Assembly: GCF_030813695.1 (NCBI RefSeq)
Contig: NZ_JAUSVA010000002.1
Location: 7,649,501-7,713,500 of the forward strand
Source of the DNA: Kitasatospora herbaricolor
Lineage (GTDB): Bacteria > Actinomycetota > Actinomycetes > Streptomycetales > Streptomycetaceae
Length of the DNA: 64,000 bases
Reading direction: 5' to 3'
Made by a program: the position numbers and the translations under genes. Of this stretch, positions 31,560 to 43,303 are shown piece after piece. Position 1 is the first letter of the stretch. Each line of letters starts with the position of its first letter. A model generated the notes under the pieces. That model had not been told where the DNA came from, did no database searches, and saw only the letters and a list, made by a program, of their open reading frames with translations.

Positions 31560-32000
31560 GTGTCGGCCGCCCGTAGCAAGGCCCGTACGCGAGCCTTCCA
31601 GATCCTCTTCGAGGCCGACCACCGGGACGTCGACCCGCAGCGCGTCCTCGCCGACTGGGTGGCCCGCGCCCGGGAGCCCAAGCCGGACGAGGGCACCCCG
31701 CAGATCGGCGAGTACACCATGCAGCTGATCGAGGGGTACGTCCAGCACGCGCGTCGCATCGACGAGCTCATCTCCACCTACTCGGTGGGCTGGACCCTCG
31801 ACCGGATGCCGATCGCGGACCGCAACGTCCTGCGGCTCGGCGCCTACGAGCTGATCTGGGAGGACGGTGTCCCGGACGCCGTCGTCCTGGACGAGGCCGT
31901 CGAGATCGCCAAGGAGTTCTCCACCGACGACTCCCCGGCGTTCGTCAACGGCCTGCTCGCGCGGTTCATGGAGCTGAAGCCCACGATCCGCCGCGACTGA
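31560..32000 (+). CDS. nusB: Transcription antitermination factor NusB
   Basis: 146-residue all-helical RNA-binding protein that, with NusE/S10, binds boxA in rRNA leaders. The N-terminal arginine-rich stretch SAARSKARTRAFQILFEAD and the conserved LDEAVEIAKEFSTDDSPAFVNGLL are diagnostic. It is co-transcribed with efp (GTG start 4 bases after the efp stop) and ends before a strong hairpin. Confidence 0.96.
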   Translation: MSAARSKARTRAFQILFEADHRDVDPQRVLADWVARAREPKPDEGTPQIGEYTMQLIEGYVQHARRIDELISTYSVGWTLDRMPIADRNVLRLGAYELIWEDGVPDAVVLDEAVEIAKEFSTDDSPAFVNGLLARFMELKPTIRRD

Positions 32001-32020
32001 CGCAGTCGACCGCGAACCCC

Positions 32021-32056
32021 GCGAAGGCCGCCGGACACCTGTCCGGCGGCCTTCGC
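32021..32056 (+). terminator. Terminator after nusB
   Basis: GCGAAGGCCGCCGGA (32021-32035) and TCCGGCGGCCTTCGC (32042-32056) form a perfect 15-base-pair stem. Confidence 0.85.
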
Positions 32057-32138
32057 GCGTTCACAGTGGTGGAGTAGGGTCTGCTACCGGCGAGTAACTC
32101 GCCGACCGGGCCACTCATCAGCGGAGGGCGCACCACTC

Positions 32139-32981
32139 ATGACCACGGCGATTCGCAGCGAGTTCGACCAGGGCATCGCCCTGACCCCGCGCCCCGGCGG
32201 GCCCGGCCTGTACGACGGTGAGCTCGGCGCCGGCTGGCAGATCGGCGGCGGCATCAACGGCGGGCTGCTGCTCGCGGTGGCCGGCCACGCGCTGTCCCTG
32301 CAGCATCCCGAGCACCCGGACCCGATGTCCATCAGCGGGTACTACCTCTCCGCCTCGCGGCCCGGCCCGGCCACCGTCAGCGCCGAGGTGATCCGCGGCG
32401 GCCGCAGCCTCTCCACCGGCACCGCCTCGCTGAGCCAGACCGACGAGCGGGGCCGCTCCGTCGAGCGGCTCCGGGTGCTCGCCAGCTTCGGCGACCTCGG
32501 CGCGGCCGAGGGCGAGGTGCGCACCAGCGCCGAGCCGCCGCGGCTGCCGCCGCCGGACCAGTGCATCGGGATGGAGCACGCGCCCCCGCAGCTGATCGAA
32601 CAGGCCGCCCTGCTGGAGCGGTTCGACCTGCGGCTCGACCCGGCCACGGTCGGCTGGGCGCTCGGACAGCCGTCGAAGAACGGCCGGATCCAGGGCTGGT
32701 TCAGACTCGCCGACGGCCGCGATCCCGACCCGCTGCTGCTCCTGCTGGTCGCCGACGCGCTGCCGCCGGTCACCTTCGACCTGGGGCTGCCCGGCTGGGC
32801 GCCGACCATCGAGCTGACCGTCCACCTGCGGGCCAGACCCGTCCCCGGCTGGCTGCGGGTCGTCCACTCCACCCGCAACCTGGCCGGCGGCCACTTCGAG
32901 GAGGACGCCGAGATCTGGGACGAGTCCGGTCGCCTGGTGGCGCAGTCCCGGCAGCTCGCCCGGGCCCCGCGCCCCGCCTGA
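32139..32981 (+). CDS. TesB-like double-hotdog acyl-CoA thioesterase family protein
   Basis: 280 residues. The N-terminal hotdog half shows GWQIGGGINGGLLLAVAGHAL and YYLSASRPGPATVSAEVIRGGRSLSTGTASLSQ. The C-terminal half has TFDLGLPGWAPTIELTVHLRARP and RNLAGGHFEEDAEIWDESGRLVAQSRQL, the pattern of actinobacterial TesB-like thioesterases. The likely role is hydrolysis of acyl-CoA or acyl-ACP esters; the chain-length preference is unknown. The ATG follows GGAGGG. It sits alone between nusB and bldD. Confidence 0.87.
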   Translation: MTTAIRSEFDQGIALTPRPGGPGLYDGELGAGWQIGGGINGGLLLAVAGHALSLQHPEHPDPMSISGYYLSASRPGPATVSAEVIRGGRSLSTGTASLSQTDERGRSVERLRVLASFGDLGAAEGEVRTSAEPPRLPPPDQCIGMEHAPPQLIEQAALLERFDLRLDPATVGWALGQPSKNGRIQGWFRLADGRDPDPLLLLLVADALPPVTFDLGLPGWAPTIELTVHLRARPVPGWLRVVHSTRNLAGGHFEEDAEIWDESGRLVAQSRQLARAPRPA

Positions 32982-33040
32982 CCCGCCGTACGCCCGCGCG
33001 ACCCGGCCCCTCGCACGCCGTGGGTCGCTGCCCGGCCTGT

Positions 33041-33103
33041 CCGCCCGCTCCGGTGCCTCGCCCCGCGCGCCCGCGTGCGGGCCGGCCGCACCGGAGCGGG
33101 CGG
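33041..33103. terminator. Long-loop inverted repeat after the thioesterase gene
   Basis: CCGCCCGCTCCGGTG (33041-33055) and CACCGGAGCGGGCGG (33089-33103) form a perfect 15-base-pair stem around a 33-base GC-rich loop that can itself fold. It probably ends thioesterase transcription. Confidence 0.55.
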
Positions 33104-33267
33104 GTCGGCGTGCCCCGGTGCGGAGCGCCGGACGCCGGGCGTGGCCGACGGCTCACTGTTGGTTACAGGGCTGTGACACGCCGTGCGTGTGCGACTCCTG
33201 AGGGTGGGGAGGAAGAGGGTGTCGGCACCCCCGCCGCCCCCGATTCCCCCGCCCCCAGGAGCCCCCG

Positions 33268-34215
33268 ATGCCCCGCAACGGCCGCCCCCGCCGCACCGCA
33301 CCCCCCTCCTGCCGGCTGCCGGCCCGGGGGCACCTGCCGGCCGCCCGCACCGCGGACCAGGACCTGCCCGCCGGCCTGGTCCCGCGCCCGGGGGGCGCGC
33401 CGGAGTCGGGGCGGCGCAGCGAACAGGCCTTCATCACCGGCATCCTGACCAGCCGTGAGGACTTCGAGCGGGCCCGCGCCTGGGGTGTGGCCGACGCCGA
33501 CGACTACGACGGCTACCTGCTGGACACCGCGGCCCTGCTCACCGAGGCGCACCGCACCTTCGAGGTGGTCCGGGCCAGGATGTTCCACCCGGTCGACTTC
33601 GAGGAGTTCTGCCTGCTGCACCGGCTCGACCCGGCCGAACCCGCCGCCCGGGACCGCTACCTGGTGAACCCGCCGCTGCAGACCCAGCTGCTGCCCTACC
33701 AGGGCGAGGACCTCGCGGGGGACTTCGTCCCGCGCCTGGTCCGGGCCCGCGAGAGCGGCCTGACGCTGCGCCATGTCGACCTGCTGCTGGACGGCGGCCT
33801 CTACGGCCGGGAGCAGCGTGCGGTCCGGGACGCCTACCAGCGGGGCGCGGAGGTGCTGCGCCGGATCCTGGTCGGCGCCGGCTTCGGGGTGTACGAGTTC
33901 CGCTGCACGGTGGACGCACCGGGCGGGCGGCTGGAGGCGGCGGCCCGGGTCCTGCACTGGGAGGACGGAGTGGTGCGGATCAACGACGAGGACCTGGACC
34001 TGGTCTGCGCCGTGCTCTGCGCGGGGCTGGCCCGCGAGCTGCCGGGCGCCGCGCTGCTGCACGGCTCGCAGGGGGCGGCCGCCGACTGCGGGGAGTACCG
34101 GGAGGTGGCCTGGGCCTGGGCGAGCGGCGGCCAGGACTGGACGCCGGCCGCCGGCGGGGCCGTGCTGTCCGGCATCGCGGCGGCGCCGGGCTTCAGCCTC
34201 GGCACGGTGTGCTGA
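33268..34215 (+). CDS. Protein of unknown function
   Basis: 315 residues if the ATG at 33268 is used. The first ~50 are arginine/proline-rich and doubtful; a start nearer residue 50 (SEQAFITGILTSREDF) is possible. The rest is a well-composed mixed alpha/beta protein with normal codon bias. It includes FEEFCLLHRLDP, VNPPLQTQLLPYQGEDLAG and LLLDGGLYGREQRAVRDAYQRGAEVLRRI. No signal peptide, membrane helix or catalytic motif is recognised. It converges with bldD. Confidence 0.7.
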   Translation: MPRNGRPRRTAPPSCRLPARGHLPAARTADQDLPAGLVPRPGGAPESGRRSEQAFITGILTSREDFERARAWGVADADDYDGYLLDTAALLTEAHRTFEVVRARMFHPVDFEEFCLLHRLDPAEPAARDRYLVNPPLQTQLLPYQGEDLAGDFVPRLVRARESGLTLRHVDLLLDGGLYGREQRAVRDAYQRGAEVLRRILVGAGFGVYEFRCTVDAPGGRLEAAARVLHWEDGVVRINDEDLDLVCAVLCAGLARELPGAALLHGSQGAAADCGEYREVAWAWASGGQDWTPAAGGAVLSGIAAAPGFSLGTVC

Positions 34216-34304
34216 GGCCCGGCCCGGCCCGGGGAACGCCGACGGCGCGGCTCCCCCGGAGGACCGGGAGTGCCACGCCGTGACGTTTCTGCAGGCGGGG
34301 AGCG

Positions 34305-34808
34305 TCAGCTCGCGTCCTCCTCGCGCACCGCCCGGCGCGCGTCGGGGTTCAGCACGCCCCAGGAGATCAGCTGCTCGGTGAGGATCGACGGCGACTGGTC
34401 GTAGATCACGGCCAGCGTGCGCAGGTCGTCCTGGCGGATCGAGAGCACCTTGCCGTTGTAGTCGCCGCGCTGGCTCTGGATGGTCGCCGCGTAGCGCTGC
34501 AGCGGACCGGCCTTCTCGGACGGCACCTGGGTCAGTCTCTCCAGGTCGAGGACCAGGCGCGGCGGCGGCTCGGCCGCGCCGCCCGGAGTCCCTCCGGGCA
34601 GCAGCTCCTGGACCGGGACGCCGTAGAACTCCGCCAGCTCGGCCAGCCGCTGCACGGTGACCGCGCGGTCGCCGCGCTCGTACGAACCGACGACGACTGC
34701 CTTCCAGCGCCCCTGGGACTTCTCCTCGACACCGTGCAGGGAGAGACCCTGCTGAGTGCGGATCGCTCGGAGCTTGCCCCCGAGTTGCTTCGCGTAGTCG
34801 CTGGACAT
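34305..34808 (-). CDS. bldD: Developmental master regulator BldD
   Basis: 167 residues, the same length as the Streptomyces coelicolor protein. The N-terminal XRE-type HTH (about 6-70) carries LRAIRTQQGLSLHGVEEKS. The C-terminal domain holds the c-di-GMP signature R114-G-D116 ... R125-Q-D-D128 (RGD, eight residues, RQDD). A tetramer of c-di-GMP dimerises BldD, which then represses sporulation genes during vegetative growth. The ATG at 34808 is chosen by family length; an in-frame start 24 codons upstream is rejected. Two BldD-box-like sites lie 114-141 bases upstream. Confidence 0.97.
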   Translation of the reverse strand: MSSDYAKQLGGKLRAIRTQQGLSLHGVEEKSQGRWKAVVVGSYERGDRAVTVQRLAELAEFYGVPVQELLPGGTPGGAAEPPPRLVLDLERLTQVPSEKAGPLQRYAATIQSQRGDYNGKVLSIRQDDLRTLAVIYDQSPSILTEQLISWGVLNPDARRAVREEDAS

Positions 34809-34921
34809 TGGTCTCCCCGGACGAGATTGCTTCGCGTTGAGTGGTGAGCCACGACCGGCCGCCGGCTGTGCGGCCGACAACTGCCCGGCACGCCCTACCG
34901 GTGGGTTCGACGTGCGTCTCG

Positions 34922-34949
34922 TAACTCACTGTGAGGTTACGTAGAGTGA
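34922..34949 (-). promoter_or_regulatory. Two BldD-box-like sites upstream of bldD
   Basis: TAACTCACTGTGA (34922-34934) and TTACGTAGAGTGA (34937-34949) each match the published BldD box pattern TNACNC(A/T)GNGTNA at all but one defined position. They are centred 15 bases apart in an AT-richer patch, consistent with the known autoregulation of bldD. Confidence 0.7.
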
Positions 34950-35087
34950 GGTAGCTGCGTCAAGCCGAATGGGGCAGTCGTGCGAATGGCTCGCGTCCGG
35001 AGCATGAACCACGCCGGTGCGCCGTGGTTGACCTGCGGTGTCGCGAAGCGGAGCGAACCACCACCGGATCGCAGCCGAACACGCTGT

Positions 35088-35172
35088 TAGGATGGCCCAG
35101 GCTTCCGCCGCGACCGGGGAGGCCCTACCAGACATCCTTTAATGGCCCGTCCTGTGAGGCGGGGAAGGAGGT
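35088..35172 (+). promoter_or_regulatory. pyr operon promoter element and PyrR-binding RNA loop
   Basis: A TAGGAT -10 lies at 35088-35093. Bases 35144-35171 read GGCCCGTCCTGTGAGGCGGG then GAAGGAGG. The GTCCTGTGAGGC core followed by AAGGA matches the anti-antiterminator-type loop bound by PyrR in other Gram-positives. Here it contains the pyrR ribosome-binding site (AAGGAGG) itself, so PyrR-UMP binding would block translation, as described for mycobacteria. The rest of the 374-base bldD-pyrR gap holds the bldD promoter. Confidence 0.75.
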
Positions 35173-35182
35173 CGGCTTCGGC

Positions 35183-35815
35183 ATGACCACAGTGAGAGAT
35201 TCATCCTCCGCACCGCGCCCGCCGCACCAGGTGCTCGACGCCACCGACATCGCCCGGGTGGTGACCCGGATCGCCCACGAGATCGTGGAGCGCGCGAAGG
35301 GCGCCGAGGACGTCGTCCTGCTCGGCATCCACACCCGCGGCGTCCACCTGGCCCGCCGGCTGCACGCCAAGCTCACCCAGATCACCGGGCGCGAGATCCC
35401 GCTCGGCACCCTGGACATCACGATGTACCGGGACGACCTGCGGCTGAAGCCCGCCCGCGCCCTGGAGCACACCGAGATCCCGGGCGGCGGCATCGACGGC
35501 AAGCTCGTCATCCTGGTCGACGACGTGCTCTTCTCCGGCCGCACCATCCGCGCCGCGCTCGACGCGCTCAGCGACATCGGCCGCCCGCGCGCCGTCCAGC
35601 TGGCCGTCCTGGTCGACCGTGGCCACCGCGAGCTGCCCATCCGCGCCGACTACGTGGGCAAGAACCTGCCCACCTCGCTGCGCGAGGCCGTCCAGGTCCA
35701 GCTGTCCGACACCGACGGCCGGGACGCCGTCCTGGTCGGCGACCGCGACTACGCGGCCCGCTCCTCGCAGGCCCTCGCCGCCCAGCCGCCCGCCGACCAG
35801 CCCCTCCCGGAGTAA
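35183..35815 (+). CDS. pyrR: Bifunctional pyr operon regulator/uracil phosphoribosyltransferase PyrR
   Basis: 210-residue phosphoribosyltransferase-fold RNA-binding regulator. The PRPP loop is VILVDDVLFSGRTIRAALDAL. Other conserved parts are LLGIHTRGVHLARRL, GTLDITMYRDDL and VLVDRGHRELPIRADYVGKNLPTS. Tails at both ends (about 15 residues each) are disordered. The ATG at 35183 is used with AAGGAGG 11 bases upstream. The gene heads the pyrimidine operon and probably controls its own translation. Confidence 0.95.
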   Translation: MTTVRDSSSAPRPPHQVLDATDIARVVTRIAHEIVERAKGAEDVVLLGIHTRGVHLARRLHAKLTQITGREIPLGTLDITMYRDDLRLKPARALEHTEIPGGGIDGKLVILVDDVLFSGRTIRAALDALSDIGRPRAVQLAVLVDRGHRELPIRADYVGKNLPTSLREAVQVQLSDTDGRDAVLVGDRDYAARSSQALAAQPPADQPLPE

Positions 35816-35819
35816 TCGC

Positions 35820-36821
35820 GTGAAGCGCCACCTCGTCTCCGCCGCCGACCTCACCCGCGACGACGCGCTGCTGATCCTGGACACCGCCGAGGAGCTGGCC
35901 CAGCTCTCCGGCCGCGCCGTGAAGAAGCTGCCCACCCTGCGCGGGCGCACCGTCGTCAACCTCTTCTTCGAGGACTCCACCCGCACCAAGACGTCCTTCG
36001 AGGTCGCCGAGAAGCGGCTCTCCGCCGACGTCATCAACTTCTCCGCCAAGGGCTCCTCGGTCTCCAAGGGCGAGAGCCTCAAGGACACCGCGCTGACCCT
36101 GCAGGCGATGGGCGCCGACGCGGTGGTCATCCGCCACCACGCGTCCGGCGCGCCGGCCCGCCTCGCGCAGTCCGACTGGCTGCACGGCAGCGTGATCAAC
36201 GCCGGTGACGGCACCCACGAGCACCCCACCCAGGCGCTGCTCGACGCCTTCACCATGCGCCGCCACCTCAACGCCGGTGCCGGCAAGGACCTCGCGGGGC
36301 GGCGGATCACCATCGTCGGCGACATCCTGCACAGCCGGGTCGCCCGCTCCAACGTGCACCTGCTCACCACCCTCGGCGCCCAGGTCACCTTCGTCGCACC
36401 GCCGACGCTGGTGCCGATCGGCATCGAGAACTGGCCGTGCGAGGTCAGCTACGACCTGGAGAGCGTGCTGCCCAAGACCGACGCGCTGATGATGCTGCGG
36501 GTGCAGCGCGAGCGGATGAACGCCGCGTTCTTCCCCACCGAACGGGAGTACTCCCGCCGCTACGGCCTGGACGGGGCCCGCCTCGCCCAGCTGCCCGAGC
36601 ACGCGATCGTGATGCACCCCGGCCCGATGGTCCGCGGCATGGAGATCACCGCCGAGGTCGCCGACTCCCCGCGCTGCACCGTGGTCGAGCAGGTCGCCAA
36701 CGGCGTCTCCGTCCGGATGGCCGTCCTGTACCTCCTCCTCGGCGGGGCCGTCTTCGCCGACGGGGCCACCGAGCCCGCCCGCCCCGAAGCCCGTACCGAC
36801 TCCAGTGAGGCCGCCCTGTGA
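35820..36821 (+). CDS. pyrB: Aspartate carbamoyltransferase catalytic subunit
   Basis: 333-residue enzyme that joins carbamoyl phosphate and aspartate, the first committed pyrimidine step. Motifs are FFEDSTRTKTSFE (carbamoyl-phosphate loop), SSVSKGESLKDT, GDGTHEHPTQALLD and VMHPGPMVRGMEI. No pyrI regulatory subunit is present. GTG start 5 bases after pyrR stop. The C-terminal ~20 residues are a Glu/Ala/Pro-rich extension. Confidence 0.97.
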   Translation: MKRHLVSAADLTRDDALLILDTAEELAQLSGRAVKKLPTLRGRTVVNLFFEDSTRTKTSFEVAEKRLSADVINFSAKGSSVSKGESLKDTALTLQAMGADAVVIRHHASGAPARLAQSDWLHGSVINAGDGTHEHPTQALLDAFTMRRHLNAGAGKDLAGRRITIVGDILHSRVARSNVHLLTTLGAQVTFVAPPTLVPIGIENWPCEVSYDLESVLPKTDALMMLRVQRERMNAAFFPTEREYSRRYGLDGARLAQLPEHAIVMHPGPMVRGMEITAEVADSPRCTVVEQVANGVSVRMAVLYLLLGGAVFADGATEPARPEARTDSSEAAL

Positions 36822-36847
36822 GCGCGGCCGGCGAGGGAACCGACACC

Positions 36848-38152
36848 ATGGTCAGCTACCTGATCCGCAACGCCCAGATCCTCGACGGTGCCCAGCAGGA
36901 CATCCACATCGCCGACGGCCTGATCCGGGCGATCGGCACCGGCCTGGACGTCGAGGCCGACATCGACATCGACGCCCACGGCCTGATCGTCCTGCCCGGC
37001 CTGGTCGACCTGCACACCCACCTCCGCGAGCCCGGCCGCGAGGACGCCGAGACGGTGCTCACCGGCACCCAGGCGGCCGCCAAGGGCGGCTTCACCGCCG
37101 TCCACGCGATGGCCAACACCTTCCCCGTGGCGGACACCGCCGGCGTGGTCGAGCAGGTCTGGCGGCTCGGCCAGGAGTCCGGCTACTGCGACGTGCAGCC
37201 GGTCGGCGCCGTCACCGTCGGCCTGGAGGGCAAGAAGCTCGCCGAGCTGGGCGCGATGCACGACTCGGCCGCGGGCGTCCGGGTCTTCTCCGACGACGGC
37301 AAGTGCGTGGACGACGCGGTCATCATGCGCCGCGCCCTGGAGTACGTGAAGGCCTTCGACGGCGTCGTCGCCCAGCACGCCCAGGAGCCGCGGCTCACCG
37401 AGGGCGCCCAGATGAACGAGGGGCAGGTCTCCGGCGAGCTCGGCCTCGGCGGCTGGCCGGCCGTCGCGGAGGAGGCGATCATCGCCCGGGACGTGCTGCT
37501 CGCCGCGCACGTCGGCTCCCGCCTGCACGTCTGCCACGTCTCCACGGCCGGCTCGGTGGAGATCATCCGCTGGGCCAAGCAGAAGGGCTGGAACGTCACC
37601 GCCGAGGTGACCCCGCACCACCTGCTGCTCACCGACGAGCTCGTCCGCAGCTACGACCCGGTCTACAAGGTCAACCCGCCGCTGCGCACCGAGGCCGACG
37701 TGCTGGCCCTGCGCAAGGCGCTCGCCGACGGCACCATCGACGCCGTCGCCACCGACCACGCGCCGCACCCGGCGGAGGACAAGGACTGCGAGTGGGCGGT
37801 CGCCGCGATGGGCATGGTCGGCCTTGAGACCGCGCTGTCGGTCGTCCAGCAGACCATGGTCGACACCGGCCTGCTCAAGTGGGAGGGCGTCGCCGACCGC
37901 ATGTCCCACCGCCCGGCGCGGATCGGCCGGCTCTCCGGCCACGGCCGCCCCGTCTCGGTCGGTGAGCCGGCGAACCTGGTGCTCTTCGATCCCGCGTACC
38001 GTGGGACCGTGAATCCCGACAGCTTCGCCACCCGCAGCCGAAACACCCCCTACCGTGGCCTTGACCTGCCGGGACGGGTGCACGCCACCTTCCTGCGCGG
38101 GGTCGCCACGGTGCTCGCCGGCGAGCTGGTCGAGCGCGGCGGGCTCGCGTGA
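36848..38152 (+). CDS. pyrC: Dihydroorotase
   Basis: 434-residue amidohydrolase that cyclises carbamoyl aspartate. Zn motif DLHTHLREPGRED, VFSDDGKCVDD, CHVSTAGSVEIIRWAK, AEVTPHHLLLTDE and ATDHAPHPAEDKDCEW are present, which is the multidomain-type (class I) dihydroorotase pattern. I use ATG 36848 (MVSYLIRN), which follows GAGGGA and matches the family N-terminus. A GTG at 36818 that overlaps the pyrB stop would add 10 residues and remains possible. The stop codon overlaps the next start. Confidence 0.96.
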   Translation: MVSYLIRNAQILDGAQQDIHIADGLIRAIGTGLDVEADIDIDAHGLIVLPGLVDLHTHLREPGREDAETVLTGTQAAAKGGFTAVHAMANTFPVADTAGVVEQVWRLGQESGYCDVQPVGAVTVGLEGKKLAELGAMHDSAAGVRVFSDDGKCVDDAVIMRRALEYVKAFDGVVAQHAQEPRLTEGAQMNEGQVSGELGLGGWPAVAEEAIIARDVLLAAHVGSRLHVCHVSTAGSVEIIRWAKQKGWNVTAEVTPHHLLLTDELVRSYDPVYKVNPPLRTEADVLALRKALADGTIDAVATDHAPHPAEDKDCEWAVAAMGMVGLETALSVVQQTMVDTGLLKWEGVADRMSHRPARIGRLSGHGRPVSVGEPANLVLFDPAYRGTVNPDSFATRSRNTPYRGLDLPGRVHATFLRGVATVLAGELVERGGLA

Positions 38153-38751
38153 GCGGCCCGACCACGACGGCCCTCACCCTGCTCGCCCGGCAGACCCCGC
38201 TGGCCCAGGAGAAGGCCAGGGTCACCGACTGGCCGTCCTACATCGGCTGGGCCGTCGGCCTGCTGATCGTGATCGGCCTGATCTACTGGCTGATGCGCCA
38301 GGGCTGGAACTGGCGCCGCACCCTGCAGTCCGGCCTGCCCGCGCTGCCCGCCGTGCCGGCGGACGCCGGCCCGGTCATCCTGGAGTCCAGCGGCCGCTAC
38401 CACGGCACCACCACCGCCGGGAACTGGCTGGACCGGATCGTGGCCCACGGCCTCGGCACCCGCAGCCGCGCCGAGCTGACCCTCGGCGAGCGGGGCCTGC
38501 TGGTCCTGCGCCCCGGTGACGTGGACCTCTGGATCCCGGCCGAGCAACTGGCCGGCGCCCGGACGGACTCCGGCATCGCCGGCAAGGTCGTCCCGGCCGG
38601 ACTGCTGGTCGTCACCTGGAGCCTGGAGGGCACCGCCCTGGACTCCGGGTTCCGGGCCGACCACCCGGACGAACACGCCGCCTGGGTCGAGGCGGTCAAC
38701 GAACTCGCAACACGTACGACGAAGACGAAGACGGAAGAGGCCGCCACATGA
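38149..38751 (+). CDS. Membrane protein conserved in actinobacterial pyr operons
   Basis: 200 residues with one transmembrane helix (YIGWAVGLLIVIGLIYWLM, about 31-49) and a C-terminal beta-rich domain (about 75-185) that resembles a PH-like fold. It is fused into the operon by GTGA and ATGA overlaps with pyrC and carA. A protein at the same place is found in mycobacteria (between pyrC and carA). Function is unknown; coupling suggests a link to pyrimidine or arginine precursor flux at the membrane. Confidence 0.8.
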   Translation: MSGPTTTALTLLARQTPLAQEKARVTDWPSYIGWAVGLLIVIGLIYWLMRQGWNWRRTLQSGLPALPAVPADAGPVILESSGRYHGTTTAGNWLDRIVAHGLGTRSRAELTLGERGLLVLRPGDVDLWIPAEQLAGARTDSGIAGKVVPAGLLVVTWSLEGTALDSGFRADHPDEHAAWVEAVNELATRTTKTKTEEAAT

Positions 38752-39926
38752 CCGCACCTGCCCCCACCACGCTGCGCTTGAGGCGGGAGCGAGTGCCCGC
38801 CGTCCTCGTCCTGGAGGACGGCCGGACCTTCCACGGCCAGGCCTACGGCGCGGTCGGCGAGACCTTCGGCGAGGCGGTCTTCAACACCGGCATGTCCGGC
38901 TACCAGGAGACCCTCACCGACCCCTCGTACCACCGCCAGGTGGTCGTGATGACCGCCCCGCAGATCGGCAACACCGGCTGGAACGACGAGGACGACGAGT
39001 CCCGGCGGATCTGGGTCGCCGGCTTCGTCGTCCGCGACCCCGCCCGGGTGCCGTCCAACTGGCGCTCGCTGCGCCCGCTGGACGAGGAGCTCGCCACCCA
39101 GGGCGTGGTCGGCATCAGCGGCATCGACACCCGCGCCCTCACCCGCCACCTGCGCGAGCGCGGCGCGATGCGGGTCGGCATCTTCTCCGGCCCGGCGCTC
39201 GCCGACGAGCAGGTGCTGCTCTCCCGGGTGCTGCAGGCCCCCGAGATGAAGGGCGCGGACCTCTGCGCCGAGGTCGCCACCACCGAGCCGTACGTCGTGC
39301 CGGCCGTGGGCGAGAAGCGCTTCACCGTCGCCGCCGTGGACCTCGGCATCAAGGCGATGACCCCGCAGCGGATGGCCGAGCGCGGCATCGAGGTGCACGT
39401 GCTGCCGGCGAACTCCACCGTCGAGGACATCTACGCGGTGAACCCGGACGGCGTGTTCTTCTCCAACGGCCCGGGCGACCCGGCCACCGCCGACCACCAG
39501 GTCGCGGTGATGCAGGGCGTGCTGGAGCGCAGGACCCCGCTGTTCGGCATCTGCTTCGGCAACCAGATCCTCGGCCGCGCGCTGGGCTTCGGCACCTACA
39601 AGCTGAAGTACGGCCACCGGGGCATCAACCAGCCCGTCCAGGACCGCACCACCGGCAAGGTGGAGGTCACCGCGCACAACCACGGCTTCGCCGTGAACGC
39701 GCCGCTGGACAAGGTCAGCGACACCCCGTACGGGCGCGCCGAGGTCTCCCACGTCTGCCTCAACGACGACGTGGTCGAGGGCCTGCAGTGCCTGGACACG
39801 CCCGCCTTCAGCGTGCAGTACCACCCGGAGGCCGCCGCGGGCCCGCACGACGCCGCGTACCTCTTCGACCGCTTTGTCGACTTGATGGCCGGCGCCCCGG
39901 CCGCCCGCACCACCGCAGGGAGCTGA
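38748..39926 (+). CDS. carA: Carbamoyl-phosphate synthase small (glutaminase) subunit
   Basis: 392-residue class I amidotransferase subunit that frees ammonia from glutamine and passes it to CarB. N-terminal domain VLEDGRTFHGQAYGA...NTGMSGYQETLTDPSY. The glutaminase triad Cys is in LFGICFGNQILG; His/Glu are in FSVQYHPEAAAGP. ATG overlaps the preceding stop. Confidence 0.97.
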   Translation: MTAPAPTTLRLRRERVPAVLVLEDGRTFHGQAYGAVGETFGEAVFNTGMSGYQETLTDPSYHRQVVVMTAPQIGNTGWNDEDDESRRIWVAGFVVRDPARVPSNWRSLRPLDEELATQGVVGISGIDTRALTRHLRERGAMRVGIFSGPALADEQVLLSRVLQAPEMKGADLCAEVATTEPYVVPAVGEKRFTVAAVDLGIKAMTPQRMAERGIEVHVLPANSTVEDIYAVNPDGVFFSNGPGDPATADHQVAVMQGVLERRTPLFGICFGNQILGRALGFGTYKLKYGHRGINQPVQDRTTGKVEVTAHNHGFAVNAPLDKVSDTPYGRAEVSHVCLNDDVVEGLQCLDTPAFSVQYHPEAAAGPHDAAYLFDRFVDLMAGAPAARTTAGS

Positions 39927-39929
39927 CCC

Positions 39930-43238
<3,309 letters not shown>

Positions 43239-43246
43239 CACCGCCG

Positions 43247-43282
43247 AAGTGGGGGGCACCGCGAGTCGGGTGCCCCCCACTT
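43247..43282 (+). terminator. Hairpin between carB and pyrD
   Basis: AAGTGGGGGGCAC (43247-43259) and GTGCCCCCCACTT (43270-43282) pair perfectly over 13 bases. It ends just before the pyrD ribosome-binding site (AGGAGG). It could reduce read-through into pyrD or stabilise the upstream mRNA 3' end. Confidence 0.65.
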
Positions 43283-43303
43283 CCATGCCAGGAGGACCAC
43301 GCT

